Positions 24,729-33,128 of a stretch of DNA of 64,000 bases are shown here, in pieces. Source of the stretch: Microbacterium karelineae (GTDB lineage: Bacteria > Actinomycetota > Actinomycetes > Actinomycetales > Microbacteriaceae); NCBI RefSeq assembly GCF_009745985.1, contig NZ_WFIX01000190.1, positions 496,001-560,000 on the forward strand, written 5' to 3'. A program made the translations under genes and the position numbers. Below the pieces are notes generated by a model. It was not told where the DNA came from. It did no database searches and saw only the letters and a program-made list of their open reading frames with translations. Position 1 is the first letter of the stretch; every line of letters begins with the position of its first letter.

Positions 24729-26137
24729 ACAAGGTCTTCGATTCCGCCGCGGCGGCCGTCGCGGACATCCCCGACGGCGCCTCGATCGCCGTCTCCGGCT
24801 TCGGCATCACGCACTCGTTCCCCTCGACGCTCATCGTCGCGCTGCGCGATCACGGGGCGAAGGGGCTCGAGGTCTTCTGCAACGGCCTCGGCGCCTCCGG
24901 GCACCCGACGGCGCAGATCCTCGCCGAGAACCACCAGATCTCGCGGCTCGTCGCGAGCTTCTCGGCACGGCCCGGACCGATCACGCCCGCCGAGGAGCAG
25001 ATCCTCGCGGGAGAGATCGAGTTCGAGGTCGTGCCGCAGGGCACGCTCGTCGAGCGGATGCGCGCGGGCGGCGCCGGGATCCCGGCGTTCTACACGCCCG
25101 TCGGCGTCGGGACGGCCGTCGCCGAGGACAAGCCGATGGGCGAGTTCGACGGATCCGCCTATGTCCTCGAGCGCGGCATCACGACCGACTACGCGCTCCT
25201 CCGCGCGCACCGCGCCGACCGCGCGGGGAATCTGCAGTTCCGGGGCGGCAGCCGCAACTTCAACGACAGCTTCGCGAAGGCGGCGCGCGTCGCGATCGTC
25301 GAGGTGGACGAGATCGTCGAGGTCGGCGAGCTGAGGCCGGATGACATCGACCTGCCCGGCGTGTGGGTCTCGCGCATCGTGCGCTCGACCGTGCGCGTGG
25401 ATCCCGCGAAGCTTCCCCGGAAGGCCGAGCGCGGGGGCGACAGCCGCCGCGAATACGCGGGCAAGCCCGCGCTCAGCCGCGCCGAGATCGGCCGCCGCGC
25501 CGCCGCCGAGATCCCCGATGGCGGGATCGTGAACCTCGGCGCGGGCCTGCCGAACCAGATCGCGACGTGGATCGGCGGCCGCGGCGTCACGCTGCACGCC
25601 GAGAACGGGATCCTCGGATACGGCGGCTTCGTCGACATCGACAGCGCGGATCCGGATCTGCACGACGCGGGCGGGAACTTCATCGATCTGCACGACGGCG
25701 CGAGCTTCTTCGACTCCGTGTCGTCGTTCGAGATCGCCCGCGGCAAGCGGCTCGACGCCGTCGTGCTCGGCGCGTACCAGGTCGACGCGGCGGGCGACCT
25801 CGCGAACTGGGCCCAGCCGGGCCGGCCCGGCGGCGGCATCGGCGGGGCCATGGACCTCGCCGTCGGGGCGCGCTCGGTCATCATCACGATGGAGCACGTC
25901 GACAGCAGGGGGCGCCCGAAGCTCGTCGAGAGGGCCGAGTACCCGATCACCGCACCCGGCTGCGTCGACCTGATCGTCACCGACCTGGCGCTGCTGCGCC
26001 GCGACCGCGAGTCGGCCGACGGCGGCTTCGTGCTCGAGGAGATCGCGGCGGGGTTCACGGTCGACGAGGTGCTCGAGATGACCGACATGACGGTGCGCGT
26101 GCCGCGCGCCCCGCGAGTGATGCAGGAGAACTGGTGA
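24725..26137 (+). CDS. 3-oxoacid CoA-transferase, fused A and B subunits
   Basis: 470 residues. The first half is subunit A-like (IPDGASIAVSGFGITHSFPSTLIVAL, a SENQ-region FNDSFAKAARVAIVEVDEIV); the second half is subunit B-like, with GAGLPNQIATWI and the catalytic glutamate in HAENGILGYGG (codon at 25601-25603). It moves CoA from succinyl- or acetyl-CoA to a short oxo- or carboxylic acid through a glutamyl-CoA intermediate. The subunits are usually separate in bacteria. GTG at 24725 overlaps the SDR stop. The acid it activates is unknown. Confidence 0.88.
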   Translation: MNKVFDSAAAAVADIPDGASIAVSGFGITHSFPSTLIVALRDHGAKGLEVFCNGLGASGHPTAQILAENHQISRLVASFSARPGPITPAEEQILAGEIEFEVVPQGTLVERMRAGGAGIPAFYTPVGVGTAVAEDKPMGEFDGSAYVLERGITTDYALLRAHRADRAGNLQFRGGSRNFNDSFAKAARVAIVEVDEIVEVGELRPDDIDLPGVWVSRIVRSTVRVDPAKLPRKAERGGDSRREYAGKPALSRAEIGRRAAAEIPDGGIVNLGAGLPNQIATWIGGRGVTLHAENGILGYGGFVDIDSADPDLHDAGGNFIDLHDGASFFDSVSSFEIARGKRLDAVVLGAYQVDAAGDLANWAQPGRPGGGIGGAMDLAVGARSVIITMEHVDSRGRPKLVERAEYPITAPGCVDLIVTDLALLRRDRESADGGFVLEEIAAGFTVDEVLEMTDMTVRVPRAPRVMQENW

Positions 26138-27021
26138 GCGCACTGGCCGACGACGTCGTCGCGATCGACTTCCACACCCACGTGCAGCGGTCGGCCCGCA
26201 CGGGCCCGACCGCTGCCGCGTCCGACGACGCGGAGGCGATGGCGGCCTACTTCGGGACCGACGCGCTCACCCCCACCGTGCATGACCTCGCGGACGAGTA
26301 TCGCGCGCGGAACATGATGTGCGTCGCCTTCTCGGTCGACACGGGGTGGGCGACGGGCGACGAGCCCGGCGTGACGAACGACGAGGTGATCGAGCTCGCG
26401 CAGGAGCACGCCGACGTCGTCATCCCCTTCGCGACGGTGGACCCGCACGGCGGGAGGCGCGCGGCGCGCGAGGCGACGCGCCTCGCCGAGAAGGGCGCGC
26501 GGGGGTTCAAGTTCCACCCGAGCGCGCAGGAGTTCGACCCGGGCGACCGCGGCGTGTACCCGATCTACGAGGCGATCGCGGAGGCGGGCGCCATCGCCCT
26601 GTTCCACAGCGGCCACACGGGGGCGGGCGCCGGAACGCCGGGCGGCGGGGGGATCCGCCTGAAGTACGGCAACCCGATGCTCGTCGACGACGTCGCGGTC
26701 GACTTCCCGACGCTGCCGATCGTGCTCGCGCACCCGTCGTTCCCCTGGCAGGACGAGGCCCTGTCGATGGCGCTGCACAAGCCGACCGTGCACATCGACC
26801 TGTCGGGATGGGCGCCGAAGTACTTTCCGCCGAATCTCGTGCAGTATGCGCGCACCCTGCTCAAGGACAAGATGCTGTTCGGCACCGACTATCCCGTCAT
26901 CACGGCGGATCGATGGATGCGCGACTTCGACCAGCTGGGTTTCGACGACGACGTGCGCCGGCGGATCCTGAGGGACAACGCGGCGAGGCTGCTCGGCTGG
27001 GCGAGCCGCGGAGAGGAGTGA
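26134..27021 (+). CDS. Amidohydrolase-2 family protein (ACMSD-like)
   Basis: 295 residues, a metal-dependent TIM barrel. Metal ligands are seen in DFHTHVQ near the start, LFHSGH in the middle and FGTDYP near the end. This group includes decarboxylases and lactone or amide hydrolases. The GTG start at 26134 overlaps the CoA-transferase stop as GTGA, and mftD follows 5 bp later. The closest functional guess is removal of a carboxyl or opening of a ring in the pathway served by the SDR and CoA-transferase. Confidence 0.82.
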   Translation: MSALADDVVAIDFHTHVQRSARTGPTAAASDDAEAMAAYFGTDALTPTVHDLADEYRARNMMCVAFSVDTGWATGDEPGVTNDEVIELAQEHADVVIPFATVDPHGGRRAAREATRLAEKGARGFKFHPSAQEFDPGDRGVYPIYEAIAEAGAIALFHSGHTGAGAGTPGGGGIRLKYGNPMLVDDVAVDFPTLPIVLAHPSFPWQDEALSMALHKPTVHIDLSGWAPKYFPPNLVQYARTLLKDKMLFGTDYPVITADRWMRDFDQLGFDDDVRRRILRDNAARLLGWASRGEE

Positions 27022-27026
27022 GGATC

Positions 27027-28280
27027 ATGGCGAACGGATGGTTCGAGACGGTCGCCGAGGCGCAGCGCCGGGCGAAGCGGCGGCTGCCTGCCTCGGTGTA
27101 CGGCGCCCTCGTCGCGGGGAGCGAGCGCGGCGCGACGATCGAGGGCAACCAGGACGCGTTCGCGCGGCTCGGCTTCGCGCCGCGCATCGCGGGCCATCAT
27201 GCCGAGCGCGACCTCTCGACGACGATCCTCGGCGTCGACGCGGCGTTCCCCGTCGTCATCTCGCCCACGGGCGTGCAGGCGGTGCATCCGGAGGGCGAGG
27301 TCGCGGTGGCGCGCGCCGCGGCGGCACGGGGGATCCCCATGGGGCTCAGCTCGTTCGCCTCGAAGGCGGTCGAGGACGTCGTCGCCGCGAACGAGAGCAC
27401 GTTCTTCCAGCTGTACTGGTCGGGCACGCGCGACGTCATGGTCCAGCGCATGGAGCGCGCGAAGGCGGCCGGTGCGAAGGCGCTCATCGCCACGCTCGAC
27501 TGGTCGTTCTCGAACGGGCGCGACTGGGGCAGCCCGTGGATCCCCGAGCGCCTCACGTGGCGGGCCGCGCTGCGCTTCGCGCCCCAGGCCCTCGCCCGCC
27601 CCGGCTGGCTCGCGGCCTTCGCGAAGACGGGGCACATCCCCGACCTCACGGCGCCGAACCTGCAGCCGCCCGGCGGCGAGGCGCCCACGTTCTTCGGCGC
27701 GTACGGCGAGTGGATGTCGACGGCCCCGCCGACCTGGGAGGACATCGCGTGGCTGCGCGAGGAGTGGGGAGGCCCGTTCCTGCTGAAGGGGATCTCGCGC
27801 CTCGACGACGCGCGGCGCGCGGTCGACGCCGGCGTCACGGCGATCTCCGTCTCGAACCACGGCGGCAACAACCTCGACACGACGCCGCCGACGATCCGGC
27901 TCCTGCCCGGCATCGCCGACGCCGTGGGGAGCGAGATCGAGGTGCTGCTCGACGGCGGCGTGCGCCGCGGCGGCGACGTCGCCAAGGCCCTCGCCCTCGG
28001 CGCGTGCGCCGTGCTCATCGGCCGCGCCTCCCTCTGGGGCCTCGCGGCGAACGGGCAGGCCGGAGTCGAGAACGTGCTCGACATCCTGCGCGGCGGGCTC
28101 GACTCGGCCGTGCTCGGCACGGGGCGCGGATCCGCGCACGACCTCGACGCGAGCGACCTGCACGTCCCCGACGGCTTCGCGATCGAGCTGGGCGCGGCGG
28201 GGGCGCGTCGATCGCGCGTGGATCCCGCCGCCGACGAACCGGCCGACGACGAGGCGCCCGTTCCGGTCGGGAGCGCCTGA
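27027..28280 (+). CDS. mftD: Mycofactocin FMN-dependent synthase (alpha-hydroxy acid oxidase type)
   Basis: 417 residues, FMN-binding TIM barrel. MftD features: ARRxP-like KRRLPASVYGALVAGSERG at the start, GLSSFASKAVEDVV, and the active-site histidine in SVSNHGGNNLDTTPPT with LDGGVRRGGDVAKALALGA for phosphate binding. MftD removes the amine of the dipeptide AHDP to give the redox-active alpha-keto amide of pre-mycofactocin. The C-terminal 40 residues are acidic and variable. The ATG at 27027 has GAGGAGTGAGG upstream. Confidence 0.93.
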   Translation: MANGWFETVAEAQRRAKRRLPASVYGALVAGSERGATIEGNQDAFARLGFAPRIAGHHAERDLSTTILGVDAAFPVVISPTGVQAVHPEGEVAVARAAAARGIPMGLSSFASKAVEDVVAANESTFFQLYWSGTRDVMVQRMERAKAAGAKALIATLDWSFSNGRDWGSPWIPERLTWRAALRFAPQALARPGWLAAFAKTGHIPDLTAPNLQPPGGEAPTFFGAYGEWMSTAPPTWEDIAWLREEWGGPFLLKGISRLDDARRAVDAGVTAISVSNHGGNNLDTTPPTIRLLPGIADAVGSEIEVLLDGGVRRGGDVAKALALGACAVLIGRASLWGLAANGQAGVENVLDILRGGLDSAVLGTGRGSAHDLDASDLHVPDGFAIELGAAGARRSRVDPAADEPADDEAPVPVGSA

Positions 28281-28298
28281 CGTGCCACACTCGGCACC

Positions 28299-28979
28299 AT
28301 GACGGATCTGGGGCGCCGCGCCTGGCCCGACGTGGACTGCGCCGTGGTGCTGCTGCCCGTCGGCTCGCTCGAGCAGCACGGGCCGCATCTCCCGCTCGAC
28401 ACCGACACGCGCATCGCGGTCGCCGTGGCCGACGGGGTCGCGGCCGCGGTCGGCGACGCCGTCGTCGCGCCCCCGCTCGCGTACGGCTCCTCGGGCGAGC
28501 ATGAGGGCTTCCCGGGGACGGTCTCGATCGGGCGCGAGGCGCTCGCGGCGGTGCTCGTGGAGGCCGGCCGCTCGGCCTCGTCGTGGGCGCGCCGGCTGGT
28601 GTTCGTGAACGGCCACGGCGGCAACGTCGACGTCGTGCGCGACGCCGTCCGGCTGCTGGCGGACGAGGGGCGCGACGCCAGCTGGATCCCGTGCGCCCCG
28701 GGCGCCGGATGGGAGATCGACGCGCACGCGGGCCGCGCCGAGACGTCCCTCCTGCTCCACCTCGCCCCCGAGACGGTGCGCCTCGACCGGGCCGAGCCGG
28801 GGGAGACGGCCCCGATCGGCGAGATCCTGCCGCGGCTCGTCGCGGGCGGCGTGCGCGCCGTGTCGGCCAACGGCGTGCTGGGCGACCCCTCGGGGGCCAC
28901 TGCCGAGGAGGGCGGGCGCCTGCTCGCCGCGATGGTCGGCGCGGGGCTCGCGCGTCTCGACGCCGGGATCCGGCCGTGA
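28299..28979 (+). CDS. mftE: Mycofactocin peptidase, creatininase family
   Basis: 226 residues. Metal ligands of the creatininase fold are seen: LEQHGPHLPLDTD (E25, H27, D34/D36) and NGHGGN (H106), plus AHAGRAETSLLL. MftE cuts the modified MftA after glycine, releasing AHDP, the small core of the cofactor. It sits 18 bp after mftD and overlaps mftF by GTGA, giving the order D-E-F. Confidence 0.92.
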   Translation: MTDLGRRAWPDVDCAVVLLPVGSLEQHGPHLPLDTDTRIAVAVADGVAAAVGDAVVAPPLAYGSSGEHEGFPGTVSIGREALAAVLVEAGRSASSWARRLVFVNGHGGNVDVVRDAVRLLADEGRDASWIPCAPGAGWEIDAHAGRAETSLLLHLAPETVRLDRAEPGETAPIGEILPRLVAGGVRAVSANGVLGDPSGATAEEGGRLLAAMVGAGLARLDAGIRP

Positions 28980-30412
28980 CGTCGCACCAGGAGCGCGCCC
29001 TGCCCGACGGCGCCGTCGTGCGGCTCGCGCGCCGCACGCGCGTGATCGACGGCGGTGCCGCCCTCATCGGGGGTGCGCCGCCCCGCGTCTCCCGCCTGGC
29101 TCCCGCCGCGCGGCGCCTGATCCGCGACCGCGCCATCAGCGTCACCGGCCGCGCCGGTCGTGCGCTCGCGGCGCGGCTCGTCGAGGCCGGCCAGGCGGAT
29201 CCGGATCCCGCGACCCTGCCCGAGGGCGACCCGCGCGACGTCACCGTCGTCGTGCCCGCCTTCGGCCGATCCCGGCAGCTCGGCCGCCTCCTGGACAGCG
29301 TGCGCGACGACCTCGGCGACACGCGGATCATCGTCGTCGACGACGGATCCGCCCCCGCGGACGCCGCGCGCATCGCCCGCGCGGCCTGCGCGCGCGACGC
29401 CGAGCTCGTCGTGCTCCCCGAGAACCGCGGGCCCGCCGATGCGCGCAATGCGGGCCTGGCGCTCGTGAGGACCTCGTTCGTGCTCTTCGTCGACACCGAC
29501 GTCGTGCTGCGGCGCGGATCCGTGCGCCTCCTGCTGCGGCACTTCGCGGATCCGCGGCTGGCCGTCGCGGCCCCGCGTGTCGTCGGCCTCGAGGGGCCGC
29601 GACCGAGCTGGGTGCTGCGCTATGAGACCGATCGCTCATCGCTCGACCACGGCGGGGATCCGTCCCTCGTGCGCCCGCATTCGCCCACCGCGTGGGTGTC
29701 GACGACGTGCGTGCTCGCCCGCGTCGCGGCGCTCGCGGACGGCTTCGGCACGGGCATGCGCGTCGCGGAGGACGTCGACCTGGTGTGGCGTCTCGTCGAA
29801 CGGGGCTGGCGGGTGCGCTACGAGCCGCGCGCCGCGGTCGAACACGAGCATCGCGCGAGCGTGCGCCGCTGGCTCGCCCGCAAGTTCGTCTACGGCACGG
29901 GGGCGGGAGCGCTCGCGCACCGCCACGGACCGCTCGCCGCACCCGCGGTGCTCGCGCCGTGGGCGGTCGGCGTGCTCCTCGCGCTGGGCGCGCAGCGGAG
30001 CTGGTCGCTGCCGGTCGCCGCGGCGATCGCGGCCGTCGCGGCCGGGCGCATCGCGCACCGGATCCGCGGCGTGCGGCACCCCGGGCGCGTCGCGGCGCGC
30101 CTCACCGCGGAGGGCACGAGCGCCGCGCTCTCGCAGGGATCCGCCCTCGTCGTGCGCCACTGGTGGCCGGCCTTCGCGGTCGCGGGCCTGTTCTCGCGCC
30201 GCGCGCGCCGCCTCATCGTCGTGTCGGCGATCGCGGACGCCGCCGTCGAGTACGCGCGGCTGCGCCCGCGGCTGGATCCGCTGCGCTTCCTCGTCGCGCG
30301 CCGCCTCGACGACCTCGCCTACGGCGCGGGCGTCTGGTGGGGCGCACTGCGCGACCGCTCGCCGCGCGCCCTCGCGCCGTATGTCTCGTCGCGGCCGGCG
30401 CGCGGGCGCTGA
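28976..30412 (+). CDS. mftF: Mycofactocin glycosyltransferase
   Basis: 478 residues. A GT2-type domain is clear: VTVVVPAFGRSRQLGRLLDS, IIVVDDGSAP, ENRGPADARNAGL, a FVDTDVV metal-binding site, and RVAEDVDLVWRLVERGWRVRYEP. The C-terminal part has hydrophobic helices and RARRLIVVSAIADAAVEY. MftF adds beta-1,4-linked glucose units to pre-mycofactocin. GTG at 28976 overlaps mftE. The stop codon lies inside a hairpin shared with the converging gene. Confidence 0.92.
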   Translation: MTSHQERALPDGAVVRLARRTRVIDGGAALIGGAPPRVSRLAPAARRLIRDRAISVTGRAGRALAARLVEAGQADPDPATLPEGDPRDVTVVVPAFGRSRQLGRLLDSVRDDLGDTRIIVVDDGSAPADAARIARAACARDAELVVLPENRGPADARNAGLALVRTSFVLFVDTDVVLRRGSVRLLLRHFADPRLAVAAPRVVGLEGPRPSWVLRYETDRSSLDHGGDPSLVRPHSPTAWVSTTCVLARVAALADGFGTGMRVAEDVDLVWRLVERGWRVRYEPRAAVEHEHRASVRRWLARKFVYGTGAGALAHRHGPLAAPAVLAPWAVGVLLALGAQRSWSLPVAAAIAAVAAGRIAHRIRGVRHPGRVAARLTAEGTSAALSQGSALVVRHWWPAFAVAGLFSRRARRLIVVSAIADAAVEYARLRPRLDPLRFLVARRLDDLAYGAGVWWGALRDRSPRALAPYVSSRPARGR

Positions 30413-30439
30413 GGCGCGATGCGGGCCTCACTCGCCCGC
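30402..30439. terminator. Bidirectional hairpin spanning both stop codons
   Basis: GCGGGCG and TGAGGC (30402-30415) pair with GCCTCA and CGCCCGC (30425-30439), leaving a 9-nt loop and a 1/2-nt bulge. The TGA stop of mftF (30410-30412) and the stop of the opposing gene (30428-30430) form paired bases of the same stem. It is the only sequence between the two converging genes. Confidence 0.7.
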
Positions 30440-30667
30440 ATGGACCTCGACGGGGTAGGTCATCTCGATGCGCTCGGGGGCGACGCCCAGCATGGGCGAC
30501 AGCATCCGCTTCATGAGCTCCTTCGGCACGAGGCACTCCGCGCAGGCGTCGGGCCCGGCCGTGATCGTCGCGGACGCGGCGTCGCCGTCGACCGCGACGT
30601 CGAGGTGGTAGTCGTCGGCCTCCAGCGACTGGCGCAGGCCCTGGATCAGCGACTCATCGATCGACAT
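30428..30667 (-). CDS. Small CxxC protein next to mftF
   Basis: 79 residues. The N-terminal half is beta-rich (YHLDVAVDGDAASATITAG); the second half carries a CxxC-type pair in PDACAECLVPKELMKRML. It resembles a small thiol or metal-binding domain of NifU-like size, but I cannot name the family. A GAAGGAG ribosome site precedes the ATG at 30667. It is convergent with mftF and stands alone. Upstream GC-rich inverted sequence (GGCGGC-GGG-GCCGCC at 30685-30699) may affect its expression. Confidence 0.7.
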   Translation of the reverse strand: MSIDESLIQGLRQSLEADDYHLDVAVDGDAASATITAGPDACAECLVPKELMKRMLSPMLGVAPERIEMTYPVEVHAGE

Positions 30668-30772
30668 CTTCGCTCCTTCGCGTGGGCGGCGGGGCCGCCG
30701 CCGATGCCCCGACGATAGGCGTCCCGCCGTGCCCGGAGGCGCCGCTCTGCCACCTGGTGGAAGGCCAGGGCG

Positions 30773-31801
30773 TCAGCGCGTACGCGGGGCCGTCGTCGTC
30801 TCGCGGACGACGAGCGTCGTCGGCAGGGGGTCGATCCGCGGCACCGCCTCGCCGCGCAGCTGCGCGAGCAGGAGGTCGGCGGCGAGCTCGCCCTTGCGCA
30901 CCACGTCCTGGTGCACCGTCGTGAGGCGGGGGCGCACGCGCTCGGCGATCGGGTTGTCGTCGAATCCGATGACCGACAGCTCGCTCGGCACGTCGATCCC
31001 GCGCGCCTGCGCCTGCTCGATCACCTCCATCGCGGCGAGGTCCGAGTACGCGAGGACGGCCGTGGGTGCGCTGTCGAGCATGCGCCCGATGCGCCTGGTG
31101 AGCGTCGTGTCGAGGTCCGGACCGGGCGTGCCGACGTACCGCGGGTCGACGCCGGCGGCGCGCAGGGCCGATTCCCATCCCTCGATGCGCCGCTCCATGG
31201 GTGCGTGCGGCGTGTCCGGTGCCGCGGGTAGCGTCTCGTCGTCGGCGTCGACGCCCGTGACGATGAGCGCGATGTCGCGATGGCCGAGGTCGAGGAGGTG
31301 GCGCGCGGCCTCCGCGGCCCCCGCCGCGTCGTCGAGCGAGACATCGGCGACGCCCGCGACGGGGAGCCCCTCGACGCGGACGATCGGCAGCCTGCGGCGC
31401 AGCAGGTGCTGCACGGCCTCGCTCTGCGGCGTGCAGGCGTAGACGATGGTGCCGTCCATCGCGACGTCGCGCGCCGGGATGTTGTCGCCCGAGCCGCTGT
31501 GCAGCAGCGCGAGCGAGTAGCCCGCCTCGGCGAGCCGCTCCGTCGCGGCGCGGACGAAGCCGATCGCGACGTCGTCGCGGAAGGCGTCGCGGGGGTCCTC
31601 CGTGAGGACCATGCCGACGACGTTCGTGCGCCCCCGCACGAGGGCGCGGGCCGATGGATCCGGCCCGGCGTATTCGAGCCGGCGAGCGGTGTCGAGGATC
31701 TTCTCGCGCAGCTCGGACGAGAGCTGGTCGGGGCGCGAGAACGCGTTGGACACGGTCATCCTGCTCACGCCGACCTCGTCGGCGATCGTCTGCAGGGTCA
31801 C
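30773..31801 (-). CDS. LacI-family transcriptional regulator
   Basis: 342 residues. The LacI headpiece is at the start (LQTIADEVGVSRMTVSNAFSRPDQLS), followed by the hinge and a sugar-binding-type core (VVGMVLTEDPRDAFRDD, AARHLLDLGHRDIALIV, ELSVIGFDDNPIAE). GTG at 31801 is chosen because it begins the HTH at the usual distance. No sugar genes are adjacent; it lies between the small CxxC gene and a small cationic protein, so its target is not evident. It may respond to a ligand of the catabolic supercluster. Confidence 0.87.
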   Translation of the reverse strand: MTLQTIADEVGVSRMTVSNAFSRPDQLSSELREKILDTARRLEYAGPDPSARALVRGRTNVVGMVLTEDPRDAFRDDVAIGFVRAATERLAEAGYSLALLHSGSGDNIPARDVAMDGTIVYACTPQSEAVQHLLRRRLPIVRVEGLPVAGVADVSLDDAAGAAEAARHLLDLGHRDIALIVTGVDADDETLPAAPDTPHAPMERRIEGWESALRAAGVDPRYVGTPGPDLDTTLTRRIGRMLDSAPTAVLAYSDLAAMEVIEQAQARGIDVPSELSVIGFDDNPIAERVRPRLTTVHQDVVRKGELAADLLLAQLRGEAVPRIDPLPTTLVVRETTTAPRTR

Positions 31802-31884
31802 GCGTGCCAGGGGAGCCTCCTCGTCGGGGTGCTCCCATTCTGTCGGATCCGCGGGCCCGCGCGTCGCGCCGGCGGGCGGCGAGG

Positions 31885-32103
31885 TCACGTCGCGTCGGCG
31901 GGCCGCGGCGCGGGGGCGCCGGCCGCGGTGCGCGGTTCGAGGGCCTGGGCGACGCGTTTCAGCGCCCACGCGATCCCCCGCAGCGCCCGGGCGATCGCCC
32001 GGCGTGTGCGCGGCATCCGCTCGCGACGGGGTGGGCGCGGCGGCAGCTCCCAGGCCTCCTGGTAGGCGAGCTGTGTGACCGCGGTGACCATGAAGGGATC
32101 CAT
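31885..32103 (-). CDS. Small cationic hypothetical protein behind a TetR-type operator
   Basis: 72 residues: a short amphipathic N-terminus (MVTAVTQLAYQEAWELP), a proline/arginine-rich middle and a basic amphipathic helix (RAIARALRGIAWALKRVAQAL). The ATG at 32103 has AAAGGAG 6 nt upstream, and that ribosome site touches a clean 29-bp palindrome, which supports a real, regulated gene. I do not recognise the family. The basic helix could contact membrane or nucleic acid. Confidence 0.6.
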   Translation of the reverse strand: MDPFMVTAVTQLAYQEAWELPPRPPRRERMPRTRRAIARALRGIAWALKRVAQALEPRTAAGAPAPRPADAT

Positions 32104-32112
32104 GACATTCTC

Positions 32113-32141
32113 CTTTACCGGTACAGACTGTATCGGTAAAG
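32113..32141. promoter_or_regulatory. TetR-type operator palindrome
   Basis: CTTTACCGGTACAG (32113-32126) and CTGTATCGGTAAAG (32128-32141) form a palindrome with one mismatch around a single central base. The TACAG-N-CTGTA core and TTTACCG ends are typical of TetR-family sites. It overlaps the ribosome site of the small gene at 32103 and follows the SDR stop by 40 bp. No TetR gene is next to it. Confidence 0.7.
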
Positions 32142-32181
32142 ATACGCGCCCCGCGCCGAGAGCGCAAGGCGCGCGATCCGC

Positions 32182-33087
32182 TCACCCGCCGTGGCGGGGC
32201 GATGGCCTCTCCTGCTCGGCGCGGTAGGCGGTCGCGTCCGTGAGGAAGGGGATCGCCCGGGCGCGGACCTCGTCGATCGGCTCGTCGGGGAACGCGTTCT
32301 CGATCGCCGCGTGCCGCTGCGCGACGCCGTCGGCGAACTCGGGGTGCGTGAGGATGAACATGTCGCCGCGGCGCACGCCCTCGAGGACGCGCTCGCCCGC
32401 CTCGCGCGCGCTCATATACGGCTGCGCGAGATCGGCGCCCGGACGCGATACGTCGGGCGGCGGATAGCCCGACTCGCCGTACCGCGCGGGGCGCCGCGCC
32501 GTGCCCGCGCCGATGTTGCTGTGCACGGGGCCGGGGCAGTAGGCGGAGACGCCGATGCCCTGCGGCGCGAGCTCGATGCTCATCGCCTCGCTCAGGGCGA
32601 TGATCGCGGCCTTCGTCATCGAGTACAGCCCCGCGACGATCGGCATGAGGCCGCCCATCGACGCCGTGTTCACGATGTGTCCGCCCTCGCCGTGCTCCTG
32701 GATCCGGGGGAGGAACGCGAGGATCCCATTGCCGACGCCGCGCACATTGACGTCGAGCAGCCAGTCCCAGTCGTCCGGCGTCGCGGTCGCCACGGGCCCC
32801 GTGAGGCCGATCCCCGCGTTGTTGACGAGCACGTCCACGCGCCCGTGGCGCGCTGCGACGTCGTCCGCGAGGCGGCGCATCGCCTCGCGATCGGTGACGT
32901 CGACCGTGTGCGCGTCGACCTCGAGCCCCTCGGCGGCGAACTCCTCGCGCGTGGAGGCGATGTGCTCGGCCCGGCGGCCCGTGACGACGGCCCGGGCGCC
33001 GGCCCGCGCGAACGCGAGCGCGATGCCCCGCCCGATGCCGCTCGTCCCGCCCGTGACCACGACGACCTTCCCCATGACATCTCTCAT
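32182..33087 (-). CDS. Short-chain dehydrogenase/reductase
   Basis: 301 residues. All classical motifs are present: TGGTSGIGRG near the start, NNAG, catalytic Ser in NTASMGG, and YSMTK. The C-terminal part, with a long loop (PARYGESGYPPPD), resembles SDRs with hydrophobic substrates. ATG codons at 33087 and 33075 are both possible. It is divergent from the first NDMA-type dehydrogenase gene, with 158 bp between, so the two may share control through the palindrome at 33129. Confidence 0.85.
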   Translation of the reverse strand: MRDVMGKVVVVTGGTSGIGRGIALAFARAGARAVVTGRRAEHIASTREEFAAEGLEVDAHTVDVTDREAMRRLADDVAARHGRVDVLVNNAGIGLTGPVATATPDDWDWLLDVNVRGVGNGILAFLPRIQEHGEGGHIVNTASMGGLMPIVAGLYSMTKAAIIALSEAMSIELAPQGIGVSAYCPGPVHSNIGAGTARRPARYGESGYPPPDVSRPGADLAQPYMSAREAGERVLEGVRRGDMFILTHPEFADGVAQRHAAIENAFPDEPIDEVRARAIPFLTDATAYRAEQERPSPRHGG

Positions 33088-33128
33088 ACGGGCATCCGAT
33101 CGCGGCGGCGGGCGCCGGCCCAGTTGTC

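Noticed and set aside
19836-30412. Mycofactocin cluster as a recent foreign island
   Set aside because: No integrase, tRNA, insertion sequence or flanking repeat is seen, and codon use and GGATCC density equal those of the neighbours, so recent transfer from a distant source is not supported.
30750-30760. Palindrome CCACCTGGTGG near the end of the LacI gene
   Set aside because: It is 12 bp after the stop with too small a loop for a hairpin, and short palindromes of G/C-rich type are expected by chance; there is no second copy to support an operator.
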